Shown here: positions 6,523 to 15,130 of the stretch, piece by piece
Numbering within the stretch: the stretch's first letter is position 1
How the letters are laid out: every line of letters starts with the position of its first letter
Source: a virus
DNA: 52,070 nt
Reading direction: 5' to 3' (one strand)
IMG/VR virus record: IMGVR_UViG_3300036852_000324
Location: 1-52,070 of that record
Position numbers and translations under genes: made by a program
The notes under the pieces: model-generated
What the model was told of the DNA's origin: nothing
The model's input: the letters and a program-made list of their open reading frames with translations, nothing else
Databases searched by the model: none

Positions 6523-8293
6523 GACCCGCGCGATCGAGCAGCGCCGCCGGCATGGCGACGACAGCGCAAACTTGGTCGATATGCGCCTCGACATGGAGCT
6601 AAACGATCAGCTCCTGCTGGCGTGCGGTGGGCGCTGGAATCGAAGGCTGAACGACTGGGAGGGCGATGTCGACGCCTGCGAGAACGCGGTTGTCGCGCGG
6701 CTGCACCCCGGTCAACTCAAGGCCACGCAGTGGTTCGCTGGATGGATCGGTGTTCACGCCGGCCGGCGCGACAATCCGCCGGGAGACGCCGAGCTGAACG
6801 ACGAGGACATCAGCACCGATCCCTTCGAGGTCTACTCCGCCCTGGTCGCTGGTGGCCGGCGTGGTGGAAAGACGTTCTGGGCGGCCGTCGCCGTCGTTGC
6901 ATACGCGGTCCAGTTCCCCGGTGCGATCATCTGGTGTGTCAGCCCGAGCCGTGGACGAGACGACACCAAGGCCGACGAGATCCGACGCTACATGGTCCCG
7001 CTGATCGCGCCGGAATGGATCCGGCGGCAGACCGTGGCGACGGGATGGGAGCTGATCAACGGTTCCACGATCATGCTCAAGAGCGCCCACATTGGGACGG
7101 ACTCCGACGCCATCAAGGAGGGTCAGGCGGACCTGGTGTGGATGAACGAGTCACAGAAGATGGCGAAGCGGGTCTACGTGGTCGCCCGCGGCGCGATCTC
7201 TGATAAGTCGGGGCTCGTGCTGTGCTGCGCCAACCCGCCGGTCGAAGCCAAGGATCAGCAGTGGGTCTCGGACTTCGCGGCGGACACCGATTCGGGACGC
7301 CGCGCGAGCGTTCACCTCCCGTTCAATCCCCTCGACAACCCCCACATCGACCGGCGCGCGTTGCTCGCGATGGCCGCCGAGCTGGACGAGCGAACATTTC
7401 AGATCGAAGTGCTCGGCATGTTCATGCCGGCGATCGACTGCGTCGCATACAACTGGCTGCGCAAGGAGAACGAAATCCGCACGCCCCAGCCGACGGTCGA
7501 CGGCCACCGGCAGGTCCCATGCCCCCGGACCGGGCTCGTAGACGTCACCGCCGAGTTTCTGCAAGGCGAGGAGGAGGGCGAGGGCATCACGAAGCTGATC
7601 GGTCTCGACGTCCAGCGCATCCCCTATATCGGGGGGCCGGTCTACAAGTTCTTCGACGAGCCTGGCAGGCGGCCGACCCGGGAAACCGTGTCCGCATGGA
7701 TCGTTGGCGAGGAGATCCTCGACGGCGGCGACGAGGAGGAGTGGTGCTACACGCTCCACGAGGCGAAGTACGATCCGACGAAGACCCTGATCGTGTGCGA
7801 CGCCACTGGCGAATATCAGCACAGCCGGCGCCGCGCGGCGGACAGCCCCCCACCGACCTGGACCGGGCGTGGAAGCTTCGATCTGATCCGCGGTGCGGGG
7901 TTTCGCCGGATCGTTCCCCCCTCGCGCCGGTTCCATCGCAAGAACCCGGAAATCGTCGACCGAATCCGGTCGTTCACGTCCATGATCTGCAACAAGCTCG
8001 GGGTTCGGCGTCTATTCGCCGATCCCGACCTTGCTCCGAAGACATGCAAGGCGATCCACGAGTGGAAGGCGATCAACGGCAAGCCGTCGCGCTCGCAGGA
8101 CGTGGCCCACCTGGGGGATGGGATCAGCTACCCGCTGATCCGCCTCTTCCCAAGAATCCTTCGATCTGGCAACACCGTACCTATGGATCCTGTGACAGAG
8201 CGCGTCGATCGCCCGCGGGCGGACGCCGGAGATCGATTCTTCGGAGCCCCGACGCCGGCGGCGCGCCGGCCTCCGCGAAACCGTGGGCTGTAG
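6506..8293 (+). CDS. terminase large subunit (Mu gp28-like)
   Basis: A 595-residue packaging motor. The ATPase domain has Walker A GGRRGGKT (residues 116-123) and Walker B ADLVWMNES (about 208-216, Glu215 catalytic). The RNase H-like nuclease domain shows acidic residues in GLDVQ (Asp368), VCDATG (Asp432) and HLGDGISY (Asp538). It cuts replicated DNA and pumps it into the prohead at the portal. Headful versus cos packaging cannot be told from sequence alone; Mu relatives use headful. Confidence 0.93.
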   Translation: MPKAAETRAIEQRRRHGDDSANLVDMRLDMELNDQLLLACGGRWNRRLNDWEGDVDACENAVVARLHPGQLKATQWFAGWIGVHAGRRDNPPGDAELNDEDISTDPFEVYSALVAGGRRGGKTFWAAVAVVAYAVQFPGAIIWCVSPSRGRDDTKADEIRRYMVPLIAPEWIRRQTVATGWELINGSTIMLKSAHIGTDSDAIKEGQADLVWMNESQKMAKRVYVVARGAISDKSGLVLCCANPPVEAKDQQWVSDFAADTDSGRRASVHLPFNPLDNPHIDRRALLAMAAELDERTFQIEVLGMFMPAIDCVAYNWLRKENEIRTPQPTVDGHRQVPCPRTGLVDVTAEFLQGEEEGEGITKLIGLDVQRIPYIGGPVYKFFDEPGRRPTRETVSAWIVGEEILDGGDEEEWCYTLHEAKYDPTKTLIVCDATGEYQHSRRRAADSPPPTWTGRGSFDLIRGAGFRRIVPPSRRFHRKNPEIVDRIRSFTSMICNKLGVRRLFADPDLAPKTCKAIHEWKAINGKPSRSQDVAHLGDGISYPLIRLFPRILRSGNTVPMDPVTERVDRPRADAGDRFFGAPTPAARRPPRNRGL

Positions 8294-8296
8294 CTC

Positions 8297-9628
8297 GTGA
8301 GCGCCGCCCTAGCTGCCCGTCCGTATCTCCGTCAGCCGTCTCCGGCGTGCCTCCTCAACGAGAACGGTCGTCCGCTGCCAGCGTCTGGGCGCCGCCCGGT
8401 CGCGCCGATGGCCGTTGCGGCGGAGACCTACAACACGCACCCGGCCTTCGACCTGACGCTGGAGATGCTGCTGTCGTACTACCGTAACGCGGAGCGCGGT
8501 CAGCCATTGCGCCAGATGGATTGCTTCCACGACATCATCGAGATGGATCCGGATCTTCGATCGAAGATCAACGACCGCATCGAGAGCGTATCCGGCTGCG
8601 ACTGGGTTGTGATGTCGGGCGGAACCGACAAGCCGAGCGAGATGGCGGCGGCGGAGCTGAACTATCGCCTCCAGAACCAGATCAAGTTCCGCACGTATCT
8701 GACGCACCAGCTGACCGCGGTCGCGTACGGCTTCGCTCCAACCAACATCGTTTGGGATATGGAGGAGGGCGTCGTTTGCCCGTGCGACTTCGTGAATCCC
8801 GCTGCGCGCCGCTTCGCGTCACCCGGGTCCGATCGCGCGGCCGAGCTGTGGCTGTTCGACCCGGATCGCAGCCAGCTGATCGAGCTGACGCCGGGCCTGT
8901 GGTCGACCAGCATCTACCGGAACATCCTGTCGAGGAACCCGTATGCCGGCGGGCTCATGCGGTCGGGCGCCGTGTGGGCGATGTTCAAGAGATGGGGGGT
9001 TCGCGACTGGCAGATCTTCGCGGCCATGTTCGGGATCCCGATGGCGATCGGGTACTACGAGGAGGGCGCCGGCGGAGAGTCTCGGCTGGCACTGGAGAAC
9101 GCGGTTCGATCGATCGGCCAGGACGGCTACGCGATCCTTAGCGCGCTGACCGAGGTCGTGGTCAAGGAGACCGCGCGCGGCGGAGATTCCTCGACGGTCT
9201 ATCCACAGATCATCAAGCTCTGTGAAGAACAGATCGCGAAGCTGTTCACGGGCGGCACGCTCAACACCGACGTGGCCGGAGTCGGCTCGTACAACGCGGC
9301 ATCGGTCCACGAGAGCCGGTCGTACGCCCAGAAGTGCTACGACGCGCAGATGCTGCAGGAGACGTTCACCGCAACGATCGCCTGCTACTTCAATGCGTGG
9401 AACGGCTACGACCGCGCGGCGCCGCCGCGCCTGAAGATCAAGATCCGCCGGGATGCCCTGCAGTGGGCGCAGACCCTCGAGATCCTCGGGATGGCCGTCC
9501 CTCTGTCGAAGTCCCAGATCCAGGAGGACTTCAACCTCCGCGAGCCCTCGGGTCCCGACGACACCGTGAAGTTCGAGGCGACCAAGCCACCCGACCCGGG
9601 TCACGCTCGGGAGGAGAAGAAGCGATGA
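8297..9628 (+). CDS. portal protein (Mu gp29, DUF935 family)
   Basis: A 443-residue GTG-start protein. Mu-like portal features include the early DPDLRSKINDRIESVSGCDW region (repeated hydrophobic/acidic pattern around substrate-channel helices), GGLMRSGAVWAMFKRWGVRDW, and the FGIPMAIGYYEEGA stretch. It forms the dodecameric ring for DNA entry, terminase docking and tail joining. The Mu-type minor head gene gpF normally following the portal is missing here. Confidence 0.9.
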   Translation: MSAALAARPYLRQPSPACLLNENGRPLPASGRRPVAPMAVAAETYNTHPAFDLTLEMLLSYYRNAERGQPLRQMDCFHDIIEMDPDLRSKINDRIESVSGCDWVVMSGGTDKPSEMAAAELNYRLQNQIKFRTYLTHQLTAVAYGFAPTNIVWDMEEGVVCPCDFVNPAARRFASPGSDRAAELWLFDPDRSQLIELTPGLWSTSIYRNILSRNPYAGGLMRSGAVWAMFKRWGVRDWQIFAAMFGIPMAIGYYEEGAGGESRLALENAVRSIGQDGYAILSALTEVVVKETARGGDSSTVYPQIIKLCEEQIAKLFTGGTLNTDVAGVGSYNAASVHESRSYAQKCYDAQMLQETFTATIACYFNAWNGYDRAAPPRLKIKIRRDALQWAQTLEILGMAVPLSKSQIQEDFNLREPSGPDDTVKFEATKPPDPGHAREEKKR

Positions 9629-10950
9629 GCCGATCCGAGAGTCCCAGGATTGTTGCGTGCCGAGGAGACGAGGAGCTACTCGTCGAGCGCACGGCCGGCG
9701 GATTGTCGTTCCTGTCCGATATCGAGATCTATGGGCAAGCGCCGCCCGTTCGCGAACTTAAGGCCGGCGGCGGCGAGGACGTGAATGCTCATCGGCTGGA
9801 GGTCATCCAGGCGGTCTCGGACGGAAAGCGCCTCGAGCTGGTCGTGAAGCGCGCGCTGGCGTACCGGCAGCCCAAGGGCAAGCCAAACCGCAGACATCTG
9901 CGGTTTGCTGAGGATCAGCTCGAACCGAACGCGTCGAGCTGGAAGGGCCAGCCGTTCCTGGTCGACCACAACACCTACGAGCAGTCCGCTCGGAAGGGGT
10001 CGATCCTGACCAGCGAGTTCGACCTCGACGGCAAGGGCGCCCCGGCGCTGTTCATGGGGTTCTCGGTCGTGAAGCCCGACGCCATCATCTCGGTCCTGGA
10101 CGGAACCATCGACCGGTTCTCCATCGGCTGGTTCTCTACCGGTCCGGTTCTTTGCTCGGTCCACGGCTGCGACGTGAAGTCCGCCGATGCCTGTCACTGC
10201 TGGCCCGGAGATTCGGTCAAGCTTGACGGGAAAGAAAAAATCGTCGAATACGAATACCAGGCCTTCAAGGGCAAGGAACTTTCAGCCGTCAACGTCCCCG
10301 CCGTCATCGGCACCAGGATCGAAGAATTTCATGCGGCGCTGACCGCCGAGCTTGACCTACCACCCCGCAGAACGACGACACCCAAGGAGAGATCGATGGC
10401 ATTCAACAAGCTCGCGGCGGCCCTGGCGCTGACCGCATTGGCCGAGGGTCCCGACGAGGACCGCGCGGTCACCGCAGTGGAGGGCCTGCGACAACGCGCC
10501 TCCGCCGCGGAGCTGGACGCCGGCACCCTCCGCAAGGAGAACGAGCGTCTTACCGCGGAGCTGGGGATCCAGACCGCGCTGGCCGCTCGCGCCGCCACCG
10601 AGGCTGTCGACGCCTTGATCGCTGACGGCTACAAGACCGGCAAGCTGTCCTACGGCAAGGACGCCGAGGGCAAGAACACGCCAGACGCCCTCGAGCCCCT
10701 CCTTCGCGACTACGGCAAGGCCGCGGGTCGAGATGCCCTGGCGGCGAAGCTGACCGCGATGCGGTCGGTCGTCCCCATCGGACAGCGCCCGCTGGAAGGC
10801 GTGTCCGAGCCCGCGAAGACGACGCTCTCGTCGGTCCCGAGCGATGCCCAGCTCGCCGCAACGGCCGCGCAGCTCAACGTACCGCTCAACGACCTCCGCG
10901 CCCAATACGGCCTCGCCCCAGTCGGTCAGGTCGCAGGGGGTGCGCGATGA
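9625..10950 (+). CDS. prohead protease-scaffold fusion (Mu gpI-like)
   Basis: A 441-residue protein overlapping the portal stop by ATGA. The N-terminal roughly 240 residues correspond to the Mu gpI-type maturation protease (region FLVDHNTYEQSA...FSIGWFSTGP...HCWPGD); the C-terminal roughly 185 residues are an Ala/Glu-rich helical scaffold. The junction carries a strong internal ribosome site. In Mu the protease and scaffold share the C-terminus in the same way. It would guide capsid assembly then cleave scaffold. Confidence 0.82.
   Translation: MSRSESPRIVACRGDEELLVERTAGGLSFLSDIEIYGQAPPVRELKAGGGEDVNAHRLEVIQAVSDGKRLELVVKRALAYRQPKGKPNRRHLRFAEDQLEPNASSWKGQPFLVDHNTYEQSARKGSILTSEFDLDGKGAPALFMGFSVVKPDAIISVLDGTIDRFSIGWFSTGPVLCSVHGCDVKSADACHCWPGDSVKLDGKEKIVEYEYQAFKGKELSAVNVPAVIGTRIEEFHAALTAELDLPPRRTTTPKERSMAFNKLAAALALTALAEGPDEDRAVTAVEGLRQRASAAELDAGTLRKENERLTAELGIQTALAARAATEAVDALIADGYKTGKLSYGKDAEGKNTPDALEPLLRDYGKAAGRDALAAKLTAMRSVVPIGQRPLEGVSEPAKTTLSSVPSDAQLAATAAQLNVPLNDLRAQYGLAPVGQVAGGAR
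10384..10390 (+). promoter_or_regulatory. internal Shine-Dalgarno for nested scaffold
   Basis: AAGGAGA lies 5 bases before an in-frame ATG at 10396 inside the protease gene. It is a near-perfect ribosome binding site where none is needed for the full-length product, so an independent internal start is likely. Confidence 0.75.
10396..10950 (+). CDS. scaffold protein from internal start (Mu gpZ-like)
   Basis: A 184-residue C-terminal product of the protease frame, starting MAFNKLAAALALTALAEGPD. Ala/Glu-rich, helical, with a coiled-coil-like segment near residues 35-55. It would be the abundant free scaffold, with the fused form supplying protease inside the prohead. Evidence is the strong internal Shine-Dalgarno and the known Mu arrangement. 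Confidence 0.7.
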   Translation: MAFNKLAAALALTALAEGPDEDRAVTAVEGLRQRASAAELDAGTLRKENERLTAELGIQTALAARAATEAVDALIADGYKTGKLSYGKDAEGKNTPDALEPLLRDYGKAAGRDALAAKLTAMRSVVPIGQRPLEGVSEPAKTTLSSVPSDAQLAATAAQLNVPLNDLRAQYGLAPVGQVAGGAR

Positions 10951-11372
10951 CCGCCACCACGGTCGACCGCTCCACCAAGGAGTCATGGTCGGACGGCATG
11001 ATCTGGCCGATCCCACTGACGGCCTCCACGAAGATCCCGCGCGGCGTGATCGTCATGGTGATCTCGGGGACTGGTACCGCGCTGAACGGCGCCGACACGG
11101 CGAACGGGATCGTGATGGGGATCTCGACCCAGCTGGTCGATACGGTCCTCGGCCATACCGTATGCCCGGTCAAGAAGGGTCGGTTCTGGTTCGCCAACGA
11201 CGGGACGGTCCTGGCGGCCAATATCGGCCAGCAGGCGACCGTTCTGGACAACCAGACCGTATCGATCGCGGCGACCACCACGAACGACATCATCTGCGGT
11301 GTCATCCTGGCGGTGGACTCCATCGACGGGGTCCTGATCGACATGGCCGGCAACAAGATCGGAGCGGTGTAG
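10947..11372 (+). CDS. capsid decoration/head-stabilising protein candidate
   Basis: A 141-residue beta-rich protein between scaffold and major capsid, where many phages encode a decoration protein. Short hydrophobic strands alternate with Gly/Thr/Asp turns (RGVIVMVISG, VLIDMAG), as in small beta-barrel or DUF2190-like capsid spikes. No direct motif proof. Overlaps the scaffold stop by ATGA. Confidence 0.6.
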   Translation: MTATTVDRSTKESWSDGMIWPIPLTASTKIPRGVIVMVISGTGTALNGADTANGIVMGISTQLVDTVLGHTVCPVKKGRFWFANDGTVLAANIGQQATVLDNQTVSIAATTTNDIICGVILAVDSIDGVLIDMAGNKIGAV

Positions 11373-11375
11373 CTC

Positions 11376-12500
11376 ATGGGCATGCAACTCCAGGATGAGA
11401 TCGTTCGCTCCGGCCCCGCGCTGCGTCCGGTGTTCCGTCGCGCGCTACTGGGCCACGGCGGATCGGCGCTCGACCTCGCATCACAGCGACTTCCGGCCAG
11501 CCTCCCCCAGCTCGCCGACACCACGGTCAACACCGGCATCCGCATCGGCGGCAGCTCGCCGGACGAGCAGAAGGTGGAGGCTGCGTATGTCGGGTTCAAT
11601 ACCCGACTAAACGGCCGGATGCAGACCTACGAGAGCTTCTTCGCGAAGCTCGCGACCGTGGTCGACTCCCCCAATCTGATCGACCGGACGATCTGGCTCA
11701 ACGCGCTGCCCGTGATGCGCCTGTGGACCGGCCCGAAGGTCGTCGACCGGGTCTCGGCCGAGTCACATCCGATCGTGACCAGGCCGCACGAGGCGTCGCT
11801 CGGCATCGGCAAGGGCACGCTGCTCAACGACCAGCTCGGTCTGTATGGCCGCGCGATCGATGGTCTCGCGGACGCGTATCCCAACGCTCTCGATGATCTG
11901 GTCGTCACGATGCTCTGCGCCGGAATTCAGGGAACGGCGCTGGGCGCCACCTACGATGGGCAGAACCTGATCGACACCGATCACACGTTCCGCTCGGCGG
12001 ACACCGGCGTGGCGGCGTTCCAGTACTCCAACAAGGAGACCGGGGCGTTCTCGGCGGCGGTGTTCCAGTCGGCCGTCAACAAGTACAAGCTGCTGAAGAA
12101 CGAGAAGGGGATCCCGGTCAACGTCGGCAAGGGCCAGATGATGCTGGTCCACGGTCCGGCGAACCGCATCCCGGTCCGCAATGTCCTGAAGCAGGACATC
12201 GCCACCGGCCTGGTCCAGAACCTGGACAAGGACACCGCGATCCCGGTCGAGGTCCCCTGGATCCAGGCCCGCACGACCCGCGTCCTCGGCACCAGCGTCA
12301 CCCTGACCGGGCTCGAGTGGTTCCTGATGCCAATGGGATCGACCGCTGTCATCCTTCAGCGCAAGCGGGCCGTCGAGTTCCTGTCGGTCGAAGAGGGCTA
12401 CCAGGCCTTCATGACCGGCGAGTACTACTACGGAATCGAAGCGGAATTCGGCGCGGCCTACGGACTTCCGCAAGAGATCGTGGGCGGTCCCGGCTCGTAG
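11376..12500 (+). CDS. major capsid protein (Mu gpT-like)
   Basis: A 374-residue protein. Mu gpT-like elements include the N-terminal assembly domain with TYESFFAKLA, the central LDDLVVTMLCAGIQGTALGA, the LIDTDHTF motif, and LVHGPANRIPVRNVLKQDIA near the C-terminus. It would build the HK97-fold shell. A 84-base non-coding gap follows, the largest in the head module, suggesting a separate expression boundary after this abundant protein. Confidence 0.9.
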   Translation: MGMQLQDEIVRSGPALRPVFRRALLGHGGSALDLASQRLPASLPQLADTTVNTGIRIGGSSPDEQKVEAAYVGFNTRLNGRMQTYESFFAKLATVVDSPNLIDRTIWLNALPVMRLWTGPKVVDRVSAESHPIVTRPHEASLGIGKGTLLNDQLGLYGRAIDGLADAYPNALDDLVVTMLCAGIQGTALGATYDGQNLIDTDHTFRSADTGVAAFQYSNKETGAFSAAVFQSAVNKYKLLKNEKGIPVNVGKGQMMLVHGPANRIPVRNVLKQDIATGLVQNLDKDTAIPVEVPWIQARTTRVLGTSVTLTGLEWFLMPMGSTAVILQRKRAVEFLSVEEGYQAFMTGEYYYGIEAEFGAAYGLPQEIVGGPGS

Positions 12501-12584
12501 TCATTACTGGTCAAAAAACCTGAAGTGACCGCGTATTTTTGAGGGCGACCCGACATACAAGCGAAGCGGTATAACCGGAGCACC

Positions 12585-13154
12585 ATGAATCAATTCGTCC
12601 AAGTAGAAGTGCTCGACCCCGAGGAGGCTGCCCGTCGCCTGGCCGAGCAACAGGCCGCCCAGGAGACAAGAGAGCGCGCCCGACTCGCCGCCGAGAATCG
12701 CGCCAAGGGATACGCCAAGCCATCGCCCGGCGACCACCTGTACGTCATGTCGGCCCGGGGAATTCCGCAGCGTTCGCGCGCGGGCTGCACCTTCAACCAC
12801 GACAAGCGCGTCGAGGTCGTGGTGGTGGAGGACGGTCAGCCGATCGGTCCCACGATGGACGGCGCGACCCACACCGGTGGATACTCGGTCGACGTCAACG
12901 GCGCAGAGATGATCCTCGCCGACAACGCCCTGTCAGTGACGACACAGGGCGCCACCGAGTTCGATGCTAGCGAGCTGCGCAAGCAGCTGGCAGCCAAGGA
13001 CGCCGAGATCGAGCGCCTCAAGGCTACCCACGCGCGCGAGCTGCGCGATGCGCGGATGGGGGCGAAGGACACCGGAGACGGCCGGCCCGCGCGGCTCGAC
13101 GCCGCCCGCAAGGTCAAGGGCGGGACCGATCCCGACTTCGGGGCGGACAAGTAG
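12585..13154 (+). CDS. head-associated protein in the Mu gp35 position
   Basis: A 189-residue protein starting after CCGGAG. The N-terminus is a charged helix (EEAARRLAEQQAAQETRERA), the middle a small beta region (VEVVVVEDGQPIGP), and residues about 127-150 form another charged coiled-coil segment. It sits between capsid and gp36 genes, as does gp35 in Mu-like phages. Function unresolved. Confidence 0.55.
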   Translation: MNQFVQVEVLDPEEAARRLAEQQAAQETRERARLAAENRAKGYAKPSPGDHLYVMSARGIPQRSRAGCTFNHDKRVEVVVVEDGQPIGPTMDGATHTGGYSVDVNGAEMILADNALSVTTQGATEFDASELRKQLAAKDAEIERLKATHARELRDARMGAKDTGDGRPARLDAARKVKGGTDPDFGADK

Positions 13155-13160
13155 TTCACC

Positions 13161-13607
13161 ATGGCGTACTGCACGCAGGCGGACGTTCAGGTCGCGGTGG
13201 GCGGAGCGATCAAGCTCGCCCAGCTGTCGGACCAGGACAACCTGCTTGCGGGCGGCGTCAATACGTCCGCGGTCTCCGCCGCGATCGCCGAGGCCTGCGC
13301 GGAGATGGACTCGTACATCGGTCATCGCTATGCGGTCCCGCTGTCTCCGGTTCCGCTGACCGTCGCCTCCAAGGCGGCGGCGTGGGCCGCTCGCGTGCTC
13401 CGGCGTAACGCATACAACGGCCAGCCGCTCATCGACGACATCGACCGGGAGAAGATCGATCGCGAGTGGCTCGATGGCGTCGCCGACGGGACCATTTCGC
13501 TCGGCATCGAGCCGACGCCAGTCAAGGCCTCGATCGTCAACGACAAGGCCGGCCTACGAGACCCGACCCTGATCGTCTCTCGCCTGCGCCTCCGGGGATA
13601 CGCGTGA
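13161..13607 (+). CDS. head-tail connector, Mu gp36 (DUF1320) family
   Basis: A 148-residue protein opening MAYCTQADVQVAVGGAIKL, then a helical part with SYIGHRYAVPLSPVP, which is diagnostic for the DUF1320/gp36 adaptor family ('I..RY..P'). It forms a ring beneath the portal that seals packaged DNA. Overlaps the gpG-like gene by 4 bases. Confidence 0.88.
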   Translation: MAYCTQADVQVAVGGAIKLAQLSDQDNLLAGGVNTSAVSAAIAEACAEMDSYIGHRYAVPLSPVPLTVASKAAAWAARVLRRNAYNGQPLIDDIDREKIDREWLDGVADGTISLGIEPTPVKASIVNDKAGLRDPTLIVSRLRLRGYA

Positions 13608-14086
13608 GGCTGGCCGATATCAGGGCCGTGGTCCGATTCGGTTCGGTCCTGAACATGTTCGATCGCCTGCGCAAGGTCGACATCAAGGACGCGTTCCTCG
13701 AGCTGCGCGGCCCCGCGGTCTTCGATCAGCGTCATCACTGGCGCAAGGACGAAGCCCCCGACGGACGATGGCCGGGACTGGCCGCCAGTACCCTCGAGAG
13801 ACGAACGCGCAAGCGGGGCCGGGCGAAGAACGGGAGACAGCAGAGCTGGCCAAGGAAGCTCCTCGGCCGGTTCCCCACGGCCATGCAGTCGATCGCGACC
13901 ACGAGGTCCCTGATCGTGCGCTCGCGCGTCAAGCGCTTCTCGATGGTCCACCAGGAGGGCGGTCGGGCCGGACACGGAGCGCGCATCCCGCGCCGCCAGT
14001 ACATGTGGATCTCGGATTGGCTACGCGCTCAGGCGGTTGAGCGATTCAAGAAGGCCCTCGTGCTCGCCGCCCGACGGGGGACTTGA
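13604..14086 (+). CDS. virion morphogenesis protein, Mu gpG-like
   Basis: A 160-residue GTG-start basic protein. Features of the phage virion morphogenesis family: N-terminal helix, WPGLAASTLERR (the 'W..L...T...K' motif), then basic strands and a C-terminal helix after RRQYMWISD ('P.R.f.g.s'). In Mu gpG acts at the head-tail junction or tail completion. Gene order here (after gp36) differs from Mu, where gpG precedes the protease. Confidence 0.78.
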   Translation: MRLADIRAVVRFGSVLNMFDRLRKVDIKDAFLELRGPAVFDQRHHWRKDEAPDGRWPGLAASTLERRTRKRGRAKNGRQQSWPRKLLGRFPTAMQSIATTRSLIVRSRVKRFSMVHQEGGRAGHGARIPRRQYMWISDWLRAQAVERFKKALVLAARRGT

Positions 14087-14757
14087 TGTCCCACCAGTTC
14101 GATACCGCGGCACTCCGTCCGCAGCGCACGCGGATCCAGCAGGGCGCCGTTACCACGCTGGCGGGACTGAAGAAGTCCAACGGCGGATACCTCGTCGAGG
14201 TGATGCCGTTCCCGATCACGCTGCACCGCGACAGCCACCCCGAGGAGGTCGCCCAGTTCGTCCTCGCGCTCAGTCGGGCCCCGTCGATTGCCGTTGCCTT
14301 GGGCGACCGGGATAGTCAGGTCCGATCGATCGGTGGTTACAGCGAATGGGGCGACATCTCGGTGCACGTCTACTTCTCCTCGACCAACGCCCGCAACCCG
14401 CAGGTCGGTCGCCAGGAGACGGACACCGCCGGCCTGGCCAACGACCAGGCCGACCCGGGGTTGCACGTCATCCTCGACCACGCCAAGGAGTTGCTCATCG
14501 GTCAGCGCTTCGCCGCCGGCACGGACATCAAGCAATGCCGTCCGCACATGGAACGGCAGCTCATCAGCGAGCAGCAGATCACGATCTGGGAGCAGATCTA
14601 CAAGGTCGCGGTCATGGTCCAGATCTCGGAATTCCGCACGGTCTCGCAGCTGCTGACATCTCTCCGATTCCGTACCGCCATTGAGCCGACCGAGGTCCCG
14701 CTTCCCGCGACCAAGATCGATCACGCAACCGTCGACATCAACGTGGACCTCACGTAG
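14086..14757 (+). CDS. neck/tail terminator protein, Mu gp37-like
   Basis: A 223-residue protein in the gp37 slot (DUF1834-like). Strands around RSIGGYSEWGDISVHVYFSS, then a helical LHVILDHAKELLIGQRF typical of tail-terminator folds. ATG at 14086 is preferred over TTG at 14083. It probably caps the tail tube and docks it to the connector. Confidence 0.68.
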   Translation: MSHQFDTAALRPQRTRIQQGAVTTLAGLKKSNGGYLVEVMPFPITLHRDSHPEEVAQFVLALSRAPSIAVALGDRDSQVRSIGGYSEWGDISVHVYFSSTNARNPQVGRQETDTAGLANDQADPGLHVILDHAKELLIGQRFAAGTDIKQCRPHMERQLISEQQITIWEQIYKVAVMVQISEFRTVSQLLTSLRFRTAIEPTEVPLPATKIDHATVDINVDLT

Positions 14758-14764
14758 GAGCACA

Positions 14765-15130
14765 ATGCCTGCCCCCGAATACATCACCGTCACTGCGCCG
14801 CCTGGCCGCCAGACCCCGGTCCACAAGTCCGACGGCGTGGAGTTCGGCGGAGGAGGTCTGCTCTACGTGATCGCTGGCCAGGTCGTCCGGGTCCGCTACG
14901 CCAAGTCACAGACCATTCGCCGCTCGATCGGTCGCGGCGACCTCATCCCATGCGACATGAACGGAGCCGCCTGTGGCGTCGAGCTGGCGGCGGCGCCCGA
15001 GGAGCTTCCCGATGGGAGGATCGTCCTGAACGAGAAGGAGCCCGCGACCGTCATGGCCGAGGAATTCACTCCGGCGCGGTCTCGCGCCATGGCTGATACC
15101 ATGTCCTCGACCGGAAGGACCCCGAAGTGA
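14765..15130 (+). CDS. Mu gp38-like small protein (DUF2635 type)
   Basis: A 121-residue protein between gp37-like and sheath genes, exactly as gp38 in Mu. The N-terminus has ITVTAPPGRQTPVHKSDG and a beta-rich first half; the second half is a variable extension, longer than the usual roughly 60-80 residues. Overlaps the sheath gene by 4 bases. Role in tail assembly unknown. Confidence 0.6.
   Translation: MPAPEYITVTAPPGRQTPVHKSDGVEFGGGGLLYVIAGQVVRVRYAKSQTIRRSIGRGDLIPCDMNGAACGVELAAAPEELPDGRIVLNEKEPATVMAEEFTPARSRAMADTMSSTGRTPK

Noticed and set aside
7222-8487. Rightward 421-codon frame overlapping terminase
   Set aside because: Arg/Pro-rich shadow of the terminase gene with no homologue-like features.
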